Shown one piece after another: positions 27,672-36,977 of a stretch of 64,000 bases of DNA (the stretch's first letter is position 1; each line of letters starts with the position of its first letter). The notes under the pieces were generated by a model. That model searched no databases and was not told the DNA's origin. It worked only from the letters and a program-made list of their open reading frames with translations. This DNA is from CAWCWN01 sp963799245 (GTDB lineage: Bacteria > Chloroflexota > Ktedonobacteria > Ktedonobacterales > Ktedonobacteraceae), in assembly GCA_963799245.1 (NCBI GenBank), contig CAWCWN010000003.1, forward strand, positions 1,240,001 to 1,304,000, given 5' to 3'. The position numbers and the translations under genes are program-made.

Positions 27672-27857
27672 ATGCAAAAAAGAAAAACCTTTAGTACGAT
27701 GGAGATAGTGCTGGTCTGTGTGCTTGTGGGCTCATTGCTGCTGAACTTTATTCAGACGCGCTGGGCGGAAAGAGAAGAGCAGCTTTAAGAGTTCCAGTTG
27801 CGGGAGGTAGAAGCGGCCCTGCGTCCTGATTTGCCATCTTTTGAACGTGTAGTATGA
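27672..27857 (+). pseudogene. Small single-pass membrane protein with an in-frame TAA
   Basis: ATG 27672 begins a 38-codon frame with a basic start (Lys-Arg-Lys) and one hydrophobic helix (IVLVCVLVGSLLL), ending at TAA 27786. The same frame then continues without break for 22 more codons with a Glu/Leu-rich helix-like sequence and stops at TGA 27855. AAAGGA precedes the ATG. Removing the TAA gives a natural-looking 61-residue protein, so a nonsense change (for example CAA to TAA) is suspected. The short 38-residue form may still be made. It lies directly after the GT39 gene, 41 bases on, and function is unknown. Confidence 0.4.
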
Positions 27858-28047
27858 CGAACCTTTCCCGCCTGAGAAGTATTACTCACTGGAATGGATA
27901 GGCTAAATATCCTATAAAGCGACTTTAAGCACGTGATGTGCCCCTGTTTTCGTTATACTGTAAGAGATCCAGCCATGCCCAGCTTTTCCGTCACCACAAG
28001 CATGACGGAGCAGTTGCCATTACCTATGAGGAAGCAGGGATATCACT

Positions 28048-29844
28048 GTGAAGAGTCAATTTATACCAGCAGGTGCTTCTCAAGGCAGGAAGGACCAGGC
28101 AGAAGAGGTATTAGATTCTGATAACTGCTTGCCACCGGGCGCCGGAGGTGAGCTTCCATCTGAGCGCGCCGGAGAAGCAATGTCTCCACAGGTATCGCGA
28201 CGTCCTGCTAGCGGGGGATTACTCTCGGGGTGGAAAGCCAGCCATGGGCAAGCAAACAGCGGCAGAAGCGAGCTCATAGCTGAACAATCTACGTTAAACA
28301 CTCCTGCCGTTCAGGGGCTGGTGACGGGCGCCGTGAGGAGTGATGCCGTGCCGCGCAACTTTGGGGAGAGATGGCCAGCGCCTGTCGCCCCGCCGTTCTC
28401 GCCAATGTCGGGAAGTAATGCCACGCAGCCGGGAGGATATGCCGGCTCGGCATGGCCCTCCCAGCCGCCCATGCCTTTTACCCCTACACCTATGCTCGCA
28501 GGGATGCAAAATGACTGGCGGGGGAGGCAGCCGCCATTTGTACTGTCTGTGCCAGGGCAGGCGCATAAAAAGACGCGGCGCTTCCCGATCTGGGCGCGCG
28601 TCGGCGTGGGAGCTTTAGCGCTCTTAATTGTACTGGCTGGCGGCGGCGCCTGGTATTATGAGGCAAACTTTGCCGCGCCTGTGAGCAACATTGTAAACCA
28701 GCAGGCGCCCCTCCTGAAGGGCCAGGATAATCCCAATGTAAACCAGAATACCACGAGTCCCTTGAGCGGCGGGCGTATCAATATTCTCCTGCTGGGCAGC
28801 GACAATGATCAAAAATTCCAGGGCGGCTATCCCCTGGCCCAGACTGACATCGTGGTAACCATCAATCCCGCCACAAAGTCGGTCGGCATGCTCTCTATAC
28901 CGCGTGACCTTTATGTCAATGTTCCGGGTTACGGGATGATGAAGCTCGACGAGGCATATGCTACCGGCGCCAAGTATTTGAATAACCCGGTTGGTCTCAG
29001 CCGCCTCACCATTACCCAGGACTTTGGCATACCCATAAACTATTATGCCTGGGTCGGGCTGGACGGCTTTATGAAAGTCGTCAATACCGCGGGGGGTGTG
29101 GATGTAGATGTGACCCATCCCATAGTGGATGACGTATATCCTGATGATACCGGCAATAGCAAGGATCCCTATGCCTATAAACGCCTGTATATCGCGCCAG
29201 GGCCGCAGCACCTCGATGGCGCGACCGCCCTTGAATATGTGCGTTCGCGGCACGCGGACCTGGTGGGCGACTTCGGGCGTTCGGCTCGGCAGCAGCAGAT
29301 CCTCAGTCAATTGAAAACCAAGTTGACGAGCTCACCGGATATTATTAGCCAGCTGCCTCAATTGGCCCAGGACATGAATGGCTATCTCAAAACCGATATG
29401 AACCTGATCAGTATCGCGCAGCTGATGAGTTTCGCGCGTTCGCTTGATCTGAACAACATACAGCGGGCGATCTTAAGCCCGCCAACCTACTCTTATGCCG
29501 CAACGGCTACAAGCGGACCGGATACTGGAGAAGACATCTTTATGGCCAACTGTGCGCAAATACAGCCGGTGATCGCGAAGATGTTCGCCCTGGGCAGCAA
29601 TGCTACTTGCAATGTTCAGGCGAATAGCAACAACGCACGTTCTGCTGTGGCGTCGTTCTCGTCGCCACAGCAGCCCCTGGGGCCTGTACTCCAGGCACCA
29701 TCCAGCGCCTCTCTGCAGACGGCCATGCAGATGGCGCGTTTAAGCCCGGGCGATGGCAATGGCGCGGACCTGCTGGGCATTCGCAGCTTGCTTGATTTAC
29801 TGTGCCTGGCCGTCTTTGAATCACCGATCGGATTACAGGTTTAG
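28048..29844 (+). CDS. LytR-CpsA-Psr (LCP) family envelope protein
   Basis: 598 residues from GTG 28048. A long Ser/Pro/Gly-rich cytoplasmic part (1-180) is unusual for the family; one membrane helix follows at about 184-205, then the LCP domain at about 245-395: INILLLGSDN, QTDIVVTINPATKSVGMLSIPRDLYVNVPG with the conserved Arg, GGVDVDV, and LDGATALEYVRSRH with the paired Arg/His region. LCP enzymes transfer glycopolymers from lipid carriers to the cell wall. The last 150 residues are outside the LCP core and end in a hydrophobic segment (LLDLLCLAVF). The following lipoprotein gene begins 50 bases later. A TATACT at 27954 may be a -10. Confidence 0.92.
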   Translation: MKSQFIPAGASQGRKDQAEEVLDSDNCLPPGAGGELPSERAGEAMSPQVSRRPASGGLLSGWKASHGQANSGRSELIAEQSTLNTPAVQGLVTGAVRSDAVPRNFGERWPAPVAPPFSPMSGSNATQPGGYAGSAWPSQPPMPFTPTPMLAGMQNDWRGRQPPFVLSVPGQAHKKTRRFPIWARVGVGALALLIVLAGGGAWYYEANFAAPVSNIVNQQAPLLKGQDNPNVNQNTTSPLSGGRINILLLGSDNDQKFQGGYPLAQTDIVVTINPATKSVGMLSIPRDLYVNVPGYGMMKLDEAYATGAKYLNNPVGLSRLTITQDFGIPINYYAWVGLDGFMKVVNTAGGVDVDVTHPIVDDVYPDDTGNSKDPYAYKRLYIAPGPQHLDGATALEYVRSRHADLVGDFGRSARQQQILSQLKTKLTSSPDIISQLPQLAQDMNGYLKTDMNLISIAQLMSFARSLDLNNIQRAILSPPTYSYAATATSGPDTGEDIFMANCAQIQPVIAKMFALGSNATCNVQANSNNARSAVASFSSPQQPLGPVLQAPSSASLQTAMQMARLSPGDGNGADLLGIRSLLDLLCLAVFESPIGLQV

Positions 29845-29894
29845 GGACTGGACGCCAGCCAGCCAGCCAGCTAACTATCTATGGAAAACACGCT

Positions 29895-31148
29895 ATGAAA
29901 CACCTCAAGCGAAAGCAATCCTGGCACGCGTTTTTCTTGCTCGTAGTACTTGTGTTCAGTGTGCAGGGTTGCCTTGACGTCGGCAGTAACAATCAAAATC
30001 AGAACTTTAAGTCTGTCACTACGAATAACGGCAAGGATCTCCAGGTCAATACCAGCGATGCGGCTCTTTTCAAAGGGAAGATCTACTTCACGCAGAACCG
30101 CGTCCTCTACGTCATTGACGGCACGCGTACCACGCGTGCCTTAACGCCCAGTACAGAAGACGTGCGCGATCCCGCGCTTTCGCCCGATGGGAAGTGGCTG
30201 GCCTATATCGTGCGGCATAAGTACTCCTCCGACCTGCTCTATATGCCGGTCACGGGCGGCAAATGGAGGATCCTGGTGTCGGGCAACGGCAAGTATGTGC
30301 CCAACCCTCCTTTCTCTACCCCCAAAAGTACATATAACTGGAACGCTCAGCCGGCCTGGGCGGCGGATAGCAATACCCTCATTTATCTTAGCGATGGCGA
30401 GAAAGAGCAATGGTACAGCGCGACCGCGCAGAATGCGCCCTTGCTGGACCTGATGATCTTCTCGACATCCAGGCTTGCCCAGGACCCAAATTGGAGGACG
30501 GATCACCTGCACGACGTAGCCTACGCCGACTATGGCGATGGCGGGGATAGGGATCCAGGTTTTCGTCCGGGCGCCGGCCACAACCACAACGAGATCGTCT
30601 ACACGCACTATACCTATGATAAAACTCAGACGCACCAGGTAATCCAGATCTACCTGGAGGACTCGACGATAATCGTTAATCATCCTAATGCGGGCTACCA
30701 TCCCGGCACCGCCGGTTCGGGTTATGATCCCGCTGTGCCTCTTACACCCCCCGTGCTTGACCTGGGGAGCATGATGCCCGCCTGGTCGCCCGATGGCAAT
30801 TCCCTGGCCTATATTCGCCGCATCGACGTCTCGCATATGGGCCTATATGTAATGCCGGTCCTGGATGGCCTGACAAGCAATCCCAATGACCCCAACGTCC
30901 AGAAGCGCGCGCTGCAGCCATATAAGCAGTCCAGGTTGATCGTGGCGGGTCAATATATCAGCGACCCTGTCTGGTCGCCCGATGGCAAACAGATCGCGTA
31001 CCTGTACTACTCCAACAACGAGTTCAATATCTGGCTGGGCAACGTCAGCAAGGACCCGAAGACCGGCGTGTATAGCATGAAGGGCAGCGCCGTCCCGCTG
31101 ACAAGTGGTGGGGTCGATGGCGACTCGCGCCCCTTCTGGGCCGCATAA
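29895..31148 (+). CDS. Lipoprotein with TolB-like beta-propeller
   Basis: 417 residues. A signal peptide with basic start and hydrophobic core ends in the lipobox VQGC with Cys about residue 26, so Lgt (encoded at 42 kb) would lipidate it. The mature part has repeats of the PD40/TolB type: LSPDGKWLAYI, WAADSNTLIYLS, WSPDGNSLAYIRR and WSPDGKQIAYLYY, each a blade of a propeller, probably with six blades overall. Such domains usually bind proteins or peptides. It follows the LCP gene in the same direction and likely acts at the outer face of the membrane. Confidence 0.88.
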   Translation: MKHLKRKQSWHAFFLLVVLVFSVQGCLDVGSNNQNQNFKSVTTNNGKDLQVNTSDAALFKGKIYFTQNRVLYVIDGTRTTRALTPSTEDVRDPALSPDGKWLAYIVRHKYSSDLLYMPVTGGKWRILVSGNGKYVPNPPFSTPKSTYNWNAQPAWAADSNTLIYLSDGEKEQWYSATAQNAPLLDLMIFSTSRLAQDPNWRTDHLHDVAYADYGDGGDRDPGFRPGAGHNHNEIVYTHYTYDKTQTHQVIQIYLEDSTIIVNHPNAGYHPGTAGSGYDPAVPLTPPVLDLGSMMPAWSPDGNSLAYIRRIDVSHMGLYVMPVLDGLTSNPNDPNVQKRALQPYKQSRLIVAGQYISDPVWSPDGKQIAYLYYSNNEFNIWLGNVSKDPKTGVYSMKGSAVPLTSGGVDGDSRPFWAA

Positions 31149-31186
31149 ATTCACCACATAACTCAACTGTAGCATAGCATAAAGTG

Positions 31187-31215
31187 TTGACGGCTCATGC
31201 ACGCATTGGTATACT
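31187..31215 (+). promoter_or_regulatory. Sigma-70-type promoter for the second Ser/Thr kinase
   Basis: TTGACG and TATACT with a 17-base spacer; the transcript would start near 31222, 43 bases before the TTG start codon. Confidence 0.6.
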
Positions 31216-31264
31216 TCTGATATAGATGAAAGTACGCATATTCCCAGGTTGCTGAGGTAAGATA

Positions 31265-32239
31265 TTGAATCATTTTGAAGACAAACCTCCTATCGCCGGA
31301 CGATATGAAATCCGTGAACACATTGCGACCGGTGGTATGGCCAGCGTCTACAAAACCTGGGATCACCGCGTGGAGCGCATCGTCGCCATCAAGGTCCTGC
31401 GGACCCTGGACAAGAACGACCTGCGCGCGGTTGAACGCTTTCGCCGCGAGGCCCGCGCCGCTGCTGCCCTGACCCATCCCAATGCCGTGACCATCTTTGA
31501 CTTCGTCGAAGAGTGGAGCCAGTACTTTCTGGTCATGGAATATATCAATGGACCTACCTTAAAGCAATTGATCGGGCAGAATCGTCAATTGCACCCCCTG
31601 CAGGCTATAGATATTGCGGCGCAGGTCTGCGATGTTTTACAGGTCGCTCATGTGCGCGGCTTTATTCATCGTGATATCAAGCCGCAGAATATCATGCTTA
31701 CCTGGGGCGTCGGCAGCGCGAATGGCAGCGTGAAGGGCGACAGAGCACTAGTCAAACTCACCGACTTTGGTATCGTGCGTGTTATTGAAGAGGGCGGCCT
31801 GACAAATAGCGGCATTGTGCTCGGGACCGCTGATTACCTTTCCCCCGAGCAGGCGCGCGGAGAGACATTGACAGCCTCCTCCGACCTGTACTCACTGGGC
31901 GTGGTGATGTTTGAGATGCTGGCCGGGCGGCCGCCTTTTGTGGGCCCTACGGCGGTCTCCATCGCCATGCAGCATGCCTCGACCAATCCGCCCTCCTTGC
32001 GCCAGTTCCTTCCCTCTGTCCCTCCCTGTGTAGAGCAGATAGTGATGCGTACACTTGAGAAGGAACCGGAGTATCGTTTTCAATCAGCGGCTGAGATGCA
32101 GCAGGCGCTGCGCCAGTGCGCCAGGGAGCTTACACGGGCCAATCGTCTGGCGGCAAAGGCGCAGCTCAGCGACCTTGCATCTGGCAAGGATGGATATGGC
32201 CTGGTGCCTCCACCTCCAAGTGGACAGAATTCACCCTAG
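31265..32239 (+). CDS. Soluble Ser/Thr protein kinase
   Basis: 324 residues from TTG 31265, supported by a promoter at 31187 and GAGGTAAG upstream. The kinase core is complete: glycine loop IATGGMASVYK, VAIKVL lysine, catalytic HRDIKPQN, DFG in LTDFGIV, and APE-like SPEQARG with GTADYLSPEQ. It resembles the PknB group. After the kinase (about residue 285) only a short Gln/Arg-rich tail remains; there is no membrane helix or PASTA domain, unlike classic PknB and unlike the zinc-ribbon kinase at 6.2 kb, so it is cytoplasmic. The next gene is ridA in the same direction, 85 bases on. Substrates unknown. Confidence 0.93.
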   Translation: MNHFEDKPPIAGRYEIREHIATGGMASVYKTWDHRVERIVAIKVLRTLDKNDLRAVERFRREARAAAALTHPNAVTIFDFVEEWSQYFLVMEYINGPTLKQLIGQNRQLHPLQAIDIAAQVCDVLQVAHVRGFIHRDIKPQNIMLTWGVGSANGSVKGDRALVKLTDFGIVRVIEEGGLTNSGIVLGTADYLSPEQARGETLTASSDLYSLGVVMFEMLAGRPPFVGPTAVSIAMQHASTNPPSLRQFLPSVPPCVEQIVMRTLEKEPEYRFQSAAEMQQALRQCARELTRANRLAAKAQLSDLASGKDGYGLVPPPPSGQNSP

Positions 32240-32324
32240 CTGTTTCACAGCCCGTGTATATTCCAGACAGCTTTATATGTTTCGCAGCCGGCACGGTTGC
32301 TAAATTCATGCTAGGAAAGTAATC

Positions 32325-32711
32325 ATGCAGCGCACACAGATCAGCACAGAGCAGGCACCTGCGGCTATCGGGCCTTATAGCCAGGCTATACGCAGCGGAC
32401 AGTTTATTTATACCGCCGGCCAGGTCGCGCTTGATCCATCAAGCGGAGAGTTGAATGGAGAGGACGTCCAGGCGCAGACGCATCGCGCCCTGCAGAACCT
32501 GCAGGCTGTACTAACAAGCGCGGGCTCCTCGCTGGCCAATGTTGTGAAAACGACGGTCTTTCTGGCGAATATGGGTGATTTCCAGGCTATGAATGCGGTC
32601 TACGCCTCATATTTTGGCCAGCCGGCGCCCGCCCGTACCACTGTGGCGGTCGCTGAGCTGCCGCGCAAGGCGCTTGTCGAGATCGAGTGCATCGCCCTCG
32701 TCGACGAATAG
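32325..32711 (+). CDS. ridA: RidA-family 2-iminobutanoate/2-iminopropanoate deaminase
   Basis: 128 residues of the YjgF/YER057c/UK114 type. It hydrolyses reactive enamine/imine products of PLP enzymes such as threonine dehydratase. Visible marks: IGPYSQAI near residues 16-23, YTAGQVALDP, and ARTTVAVAELPRKALVEIECIA with the Arg that binds the substrate carboxylate and the Glu near the end. It starts at ATG 32325. dnaA starts 24 bases after its stop, so the two genes are probably in one transcript. Confidence 0.95.
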   Translation: MQRTQISTEQAPAAIGPYSQAIRSGQFIYTAGQVALDPSSGELNGEDVQAQTHRALQNLQAVLTSAGSSLANVVKTTVFLANMGDFQAMNAVYASYFGQPAPARTTVAVAELPRKALVEIECIALVDE

Positions 32712-32734
32712 CACATGTAACGGGAGAAGATCGA

Positions 32735-34240
32735 GTGAATGCAGCATCTATCTGGCGTTCCACGCTTGAACGATTGGAAACAGCACCTATTGACGAGGTG
32801 AGTAAAGCGTGGTTACAGGCGGCCCACCTGTTCGACGCCCCCAATGTTGGCGCAGATGATATCGATGCTGCCTCACTTGCCCCCCAGGACCAGGTTATCT
32901 ATTTCACCCTTCAGGTGCCAAGCAGCCTGGCCCGTGATATCATCAGCAGCCGCTGGCGGCGTTCCATCGAAGACATATTGACCGATCTTACCGGTCAGCC
33001 GGTTGCCATCTCCGTCACAAATAGCGCCGAGGATGGCCTGGCCGAACGGGATCTGCTTGCGCGCAACACCCTCGCCGGGCAAATTGCAGCCACTTCTAAC
33101 TATGCCTATTACGAGGTGCCGGCCAAAACCAGCATGCGCAACGATTTACCATATATGAACTCGGCCCGTCCTGATGCCCTGGATGAGTGGGATAACGAGC
33201 AGCGCGCCAACATTTTGATGCACAACCGCCTCAATCCCCGCTATACCTTTGATGCCTTCATAGTCGGCAATAGTAACCGCCTGGCTCATGCTGCTTCCCT
33301 GGCCGTTGCAGAAGCCCCCGGCGAGTCGTATAATCCACTCTTCTTATATGGCGGCGTGGGCCTGGGCAAGACTCACCTCTTGCACGCCATCGGTCACCAG
33401 GGTGTGCAGACCGGGCTGGCGGTACTGTATGTCTCTTCCGAACAGTTTACCAACGAAATTATCAATGCCATCCGCTACCGTACTACCGAGGAGTTTCGCG
33501 CCAAGTACCGCTCCGTCGACATCTTACTGGTAGATGATATCCAGTTCATTGCGGGCAAAGAATCCACCGAAGAGGAGTTCTTTCATACGTTTAACAGCCT
33601 GCACGAGATGAGCAAGCAGATTGTGATCTGTAGTGATCGCCCTCCCAAGGCTATCGTCAGCCTGGAAGAACGCCTGCGTTCACGCTTTGAGTGGGGTCTG
33701 ATCGCGGATATCCAGCCGCCTGACCTTGAGACGCGTATGGCCATCCTGCGCGTCAAGGCTGACCTGCTACGCTATCGTGTGCCTGACGACATTATCGCTT
33801 ATATCGCCGGACGCGTTCAGACAAACATTCGCGAACTGGAGGGGTGTTTGAATCGCTTGATGGCCTATCAACAACTCCACCGCACCGATCTGACCATGGA
33901 TGTGGCGCGTGCCGCCATGTCGTCGCTGGGCAACGATGTGCATGAGTCGCACCTGAACAGCAAACAGATCGTCCAGGCAGTGGCGGAATATTACCATATC
34001 TCTCTCGACGCAATCTTTGGCAAACAGCGCGACAAACACATCGTTATGCCGCGCCAGATCGCCATGTACTTGATACGCCAGGAGACCCAGGCCTCGCTGC
34101 TGGAGATCGGCCAGCTCTTTGGTGGACGCGACCACAGCACCGTCCTGCACGCCTGCGAAAAGATCGACCGTGCCGTCAATCTCAATCCCACCCTGCGCCA
34201 CGAGATCGTCGCCATTCGCGAGCAATTATTACGAGGGTGA
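32735..34240 (+). CDS. dnaA: Chromosomal replication initiator DnaA
   Basis: 501 residues from GTG 32735, chosen for GGGAGAAGAT upstream and because this N-terminus (helical domain I) matches the family. Domain III contains Walker A GGVGLGKTH, Walker B ILLVDDIQFIAGKE and the sensor segment ERLRSRFEWG; domain IV ends with the DNA-binding signature GGRDHSTVLHACEKI. It initiates replication by binding DnaA boxes. dnaN, recF and gyrB do not follow, and no DnaA-box cluster was seen within a few hundred bases, so the origin may lie elsewhere. It is preceded by ridA and followed by a HAD gene whose possible GTG start overlaps the dnaA stop. Confidence 0.97.
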   Translation: MNAASIWRSTLERLETAPIDEVSKAWLQAAHLFDAPNVGADDIDAASLAPQDQVIYFTLQVPSSLARDIISSRWRRSIEDILTDLTGQPVAISVTNSAEDGLAERDLLARNTLAGQIAATSNYAYYEVPAKTSMRNDLPYMNSARPDALDEWDNEQRANILMHNRLNPRYTFDAFIVGNSNRLAHAASLAVAEAPGESYNPLFLYGGVGLGKTHLLHAIGHQGVQTGLAVLYVSSEQFTNEIINAIRYRTTEEFRAKYRSVDILLVDDIQFIAGKESTEEEFFHTFNSLHEMSKQIVICSDRPPKAIVSLEERLRSRFEWGLIADIQPPDLETRMAILRVKADLLRYRVPDDIIAYIAGRVQTNIRELEGCLNRLMAYQQLHRTDLTMDVARAAMSSLGNDVHESHLNSKQIVQAVAEYYHISLDAIFGKQRDKHIVMPRQIAMYLIRQETQASLLEIGQLFGGRDHSTVLHACEKIDRAVNLNPTLRHEIVAIREQLLRG

Positions 34241-34254
34241 TAGTTAGAGGTGCC

Positions 34255-35046
34255 ATGTTACCATATACCACCTATCTGATCGACCTGGATGGAGTCATCT
34301 ACCGGGGTAATGAGCTGCTTGGCGGTGCCCGGGAGTTTGTTGCCTGGCTTACAGCCAATGGCAAAAAATATCTCTTTCTCACCAATAACTCATTTGCCAG
34401 CGAAAGCGAGGTGCTGGCTAAACTGGCGCGCCTGGGAATCGCGAGCGATGCAGCACATGTGCTCGGCGCGGGTCAGGCCGCCGTTCAGCTGGTCGCGCGC
34501 CGCTTCCCTGGCAGCTGCGTCTATGTGGTTGGCGAGCAGCCCCTCATCGACATGCTCAGGGCACATTCCCTGCAGGTAGCGCCGCTAAATGCTCGCAGGG
34601 CCGACGTCGTGCTGGTGGGCCTGGATCGCCATTTCGACTACCAGAAATTGACGGGGGCCGTGCTGGCCGTGCGCGCGGGCGCAGCTTTTATCGCTATCAA
34701 CCGGGATCCGCTCTTACCGGTGGCGGGGGGGACCCTCCCTGGCTGTGGGACGATGGCCGCCGCTATTGAGGCGGGCGCGGGCGCCGCTCCGCAGGTGGTG
34801 GGTAAGCCAGAGGCGACGCTGCTGCAGGAGGCGATGCGCATGTTGGACAGCCGGCCTGATGAGACGGTCATGATTGGCGACAGCCTCACTGTCGATATCC
34901 TGGGCGGACGCGCTGCTGGTACGCATACCCTGCTGGTTCTATCCGGCAATAGTACGCCTGCGGATGTCGCCAGGTCACCCTTTAAGCCTGAGCATATTTA
35001 TCCAGATATCGCGGCGGTGCTGGCGGAAGTGCGGGGCCACGCGTAG
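34255..35046 (+). CDS. HAD-IIA family phosphatase (NagD/phosphoglycolate-like)
   Basis: 263 residues. Motif I YLIDLDGVIYRG with the Asp pair, motif II LFLTNNS, and the C-terminal VMIGDSLTVDILGG with the Asp residues of motif IV are all present, and the C2-type cap lies between. Family members dephosphorylate small sugar or nucleotide phosphates; the exact substrate is unknown. ATG 34255 with GAGGTG upstream is preferred; a GTG at 34237 overlapping the dnaA stop is possible. It ends the ridA-dnaA run and is convergent with the thioesterase gene. Confidence 0.9.
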   Translation: MLPYTTYLIDLDGVIYRGNELLGGAREFVAWLTANGKKYLFLTNNSFASESEVLAKLARLGIASDAAHVLGAGQAAVQLVARRFPGSCVYVVGEQPLIDMLRAHSLQVAPLNARRADVVLVGLDRHFDYQKLTGAVLAVRAGAAFIAINRDPLLPVAGGTLPGCGTMAAAIEAGAGAAPQVVGKPEATLLQEAMRMLDSRPDETVMIGDSLTVDILGGRAAGTHTLLVLSGNSTPADVARSPFKPEHIYPDIAAVLAEVRGHA

Positions 35047-35058
35047 AGCTCTTGCTTG

Positions 35059-35526
35059 CTAACCGAAGCTGGGTAGTGCTGGCGCGAAGGGGTTGCCGTT
35101 CTCTGCGGAGCGATCAACAATGGCGACGGTACAACGTGAAATGCAGATAAGCTTGTCGTTCTCGTCACTGATGCGGATCTCCCAGACGTGCGTCGTGCGG
35201 CCGCGATGGATAGGAGTTGCGGTTGCGGTCAGGCGCCCATCGCGTTTGGGACGCAGGTGATTTGCGTTGATCTCCAGGCCGAATGCCATCTGTTTGCCCG
35301 CATCGATGTACAGCGCGCTGCCCAGTGAGGCGACCGATTCGGCCAGAACTAACGAGACACCGCCGTGCAGGTAGCCGACCTGCTGGCGGTGGTTGGGACC
35401 GATCGGCATCGTTGCCACCACCTTATCCCTGCTCGCGGAGACCAGGCTGATATCGAGGACCTGCCAGACCGAACCTTCGCGGGTCGCATTGATGCGTTTT
35501 ACGATTTCTTCGCTGGAAAATTTCAC
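35059..35526 (-). CDS. Hotdog-fold thioesterase (PaaI/MenI-like)
   Basis: 155 residues. The core GYLHGGVSLVLAESVASLGS matches the PaaI/MenI (YdiI) group, in which the Glu after LVLAE is catalytic; ITANHL-like NANHLRP and the GRTTHVWEIRI strand complete the hotdog. It hydrolyses an acyl-CoA, for example the 1,4-dihydroxy-2-naphthoyl-CoA of menaquinone synthesis, but specificity cannot be read and no men gene is near. It starts 3 bases after the upstream membrane-protein gene stops, so the two are tightly coupled. Confidence 0.9.
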   Translation of the reverse strand: MKFSSEEIVKRINATREGSVWQVLDISLVSASRDKVVATMPIGPNHRQQVGYLHGGVSLVLAESVASLGSALYIDAGKQMAFGLEINANHLRPKRDGRLTATATPIHRGRTTHVWEIRISDENDKLICISRCTVAIVDRSAENGNPFAPALPSFG

Positions 35527-35529
35527 GGG

Positions 35530-36054
35530 TTATTTCCTCTCCATCAGATGTTGTTTCCTCGTCCGCGGCTCTTTTCCTAGCAGGAGCTTGAAGACAAAGA
35601 AGCCGGCGTAGAACATAATGAGCCACATGACCACGTCCAGGGGCGCGGCCAGCACGCTGTCAAAATTTGCGTAGCCTGTGTGGGAGACGAGCGCCCCCAG
35701 GATCTCTGTGCCGGCCTTGAAAAATGGCGTGGCGATTAAGAGCAGTAGCGCAAACCAGTGGCCCCGTCCATTCCAGTAGCGCCAGATGAGCAGGAAGACA
35801 ATGCTCCCGTAGACCAGGATTGGCGTAATGTAGAAAGGGACTGGCACATGCAAAATCAGCCCGTTGAGGGTATAATGCCACCAGTGAGCATAATATGCAA
35901 GTATATCAAACAGGATGTTGATCATACCCATGAGCAGCCCTGCCAGCAGCGAGGCAAGCAAAACCGGCCTGGGCGGACGAAGTAACAGCAGGGCAGCCAG
36001 GTAAACGACGCTAATAAAGGGAAGCACCAGCGCGGTGAAAGCCTGAATTTCCAT
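35530..36054 (-). CDS. Five-helix membrane protein of unknown function
   Basis: 174 residues with about five membrane helices (near 8-25, 30-55, 70-90, 98-115, 135-160), short loops and a basic Arg/Lys-rich C-terminus. It has a NILFDILAYYAHWWHY segment with two aromatic clusters and His. No enzyme motif is visible. It is the first gene of a two-gene minus-strand unit with the thioesterase, separated by only 3 bases. I do not recognise the family. The upstream 36.06-36.17 kb contains no other gene. Confidence 0.75.
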   Translation of the reverse strand: MEIQAFTALVLPFISVVYLAALLLLRPPRPVLLASLLAGLLMGMINILFDILAYYAHWWHYTLNGLILHVPVPFYITPILVYGSIVFLLIWRYWNGRGHWFALLLLIATPFFKAGTEILGALVSHTGYANFDSVLAAPLDVVMWLIMFYAGFFVFKLLLGKEPRTRKQHLMERK

Positions 36055-36168
36055 AGTCAGGGAAAAGCTCCTTTGGGAGTTGTCGAGTTCCTGTTCATTA
36101 GCGTAGTGCGTTTCTGACAGTAAGTCAAGAGCAGAAAGAAAGGGATGCGTGAAAACGCTGTGAGCTGA

Positions 36169-36201
36169 GATGTGGCGCCGGGCTTAGCCCGGCACCACAT
36201 C
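36169..36201. terminator. Imperfect 16-bp stem-loop after the DUF5343 gene
   Basis: GATGTGGCGCCGGGCT and AGCCCGGCACCACATC can pair with one mismatch. It lies directly after the DUF5343 gene stop on the minus strand. There is no strong T-run, so it could be a dispersed palindromic repeat or a weak terminator. Confidence 0.5.
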
Positions 36202-36203
36202 TT

Positions 36204-36977
36204 CTATACCAGTTCCTCTTCCATCATTGAGTCATCATCAAGGACAGCAGCGGGCCCTGTCTGCTCGTAATCTTTGAGCTGGTCTATCAGGCTAAATACA
36301 AATGTGCGATCTATGCGATCCATGTCGATCCAATCAACCGCGCAAATAAGTCTGATCTCCCCTCCACTGCGCAGCGTGACGGTCTTGGCGCTCTCGTTAT
36401 TCAGCCGCTGCGCTGGGTCGAATGGCGTATGAGCAGCTTTTGAGGCCACCACCGCATGTGTCACAGGTTTTGGGGGGAAGTTGCGATTGAGGCTTTTCGT
36501 CTCCGCGCCTCGTGCTCTTGAAGCATCTTTCAGGTACGACGAAAGGGGGAAATCTGCATACTGTGCCGCATGCAAGAAGAAGGTGATGGATTTACGCCGG
36601 GTGTCCGCACTCATTTTATAGTACCTGCTAAATGTTCGTTCAAGATGTCCCATAGTGGTGCGCGCGAGATCGACATTATGAAACACGGGGGCATACAGCT
36701 TTGTAAGCATCCCGGCAACTAGCAGCTTGCGATGCTCTCTGTCCTCTACCAGGCGTTCTAAATCGGCAGTTGGTACATTCTCCGTGCCGCTGATCAAGCC
36801 AAAAAACCGCAGAGTAGTCATCACGTGCGGGCCCAACGAGCCGCTCAGGAAGGACTTCCAATAGCTTCTATCGAGGTGCTGGGGAATACCGTCTTCTGCT
36901 AATCTCTCTAACAGGTTGAGGAACGTACGAAATGAAATGTAGGGGGGAGTAATAGCGCTGTGTTCGTCGTCGATCAT
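36204..36977 (-). CDS. DUF5343 family protein
   Basis: 257 residues from ATG 36977, chosen because AAGGAG lies 8 bases upstream; an earlier GTG at 36983 would be too close to it. The N-terminal part (about 8-150) matches the DUF5343 pattern: PPYISFRTFLNLLERL, GIPQHLDRSYWKSFLSGSLG and TTLRFFGLI, then FFLHAAQYADFPLSSYLK. The last 60 residues, RSGGEIRLICAVDWIDMDRIDRTFVFSLIDQL, form a separate small unit. The DUF5343 domain has no known activity. It sits alone with no defence or mobile genes adjacent. Confidence 0.8.
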   Translation of the reverse strand: MIDDEHSAITPPYISFRTFLNLLERLAEDGIPQHLDRSYWKSFLSGSLGPHVMTTLRFFGLISGTENVPTADLERLVEDREHRKLLVAGMLTKLYAPVFHNVDLARTTMGHLERTFSRYYKMSADTRRKSITFFLHAAQYADFPLSSYLKDASRARGAETKSLNRNFPPKPVTHAVVASKAAHTPFDPAQRLNNESAKTVTLRSGGEIRLICAVDWIDMDRIDRTFVFSLIDQLKDYEQTGPAAVLDDDSMMEEELV

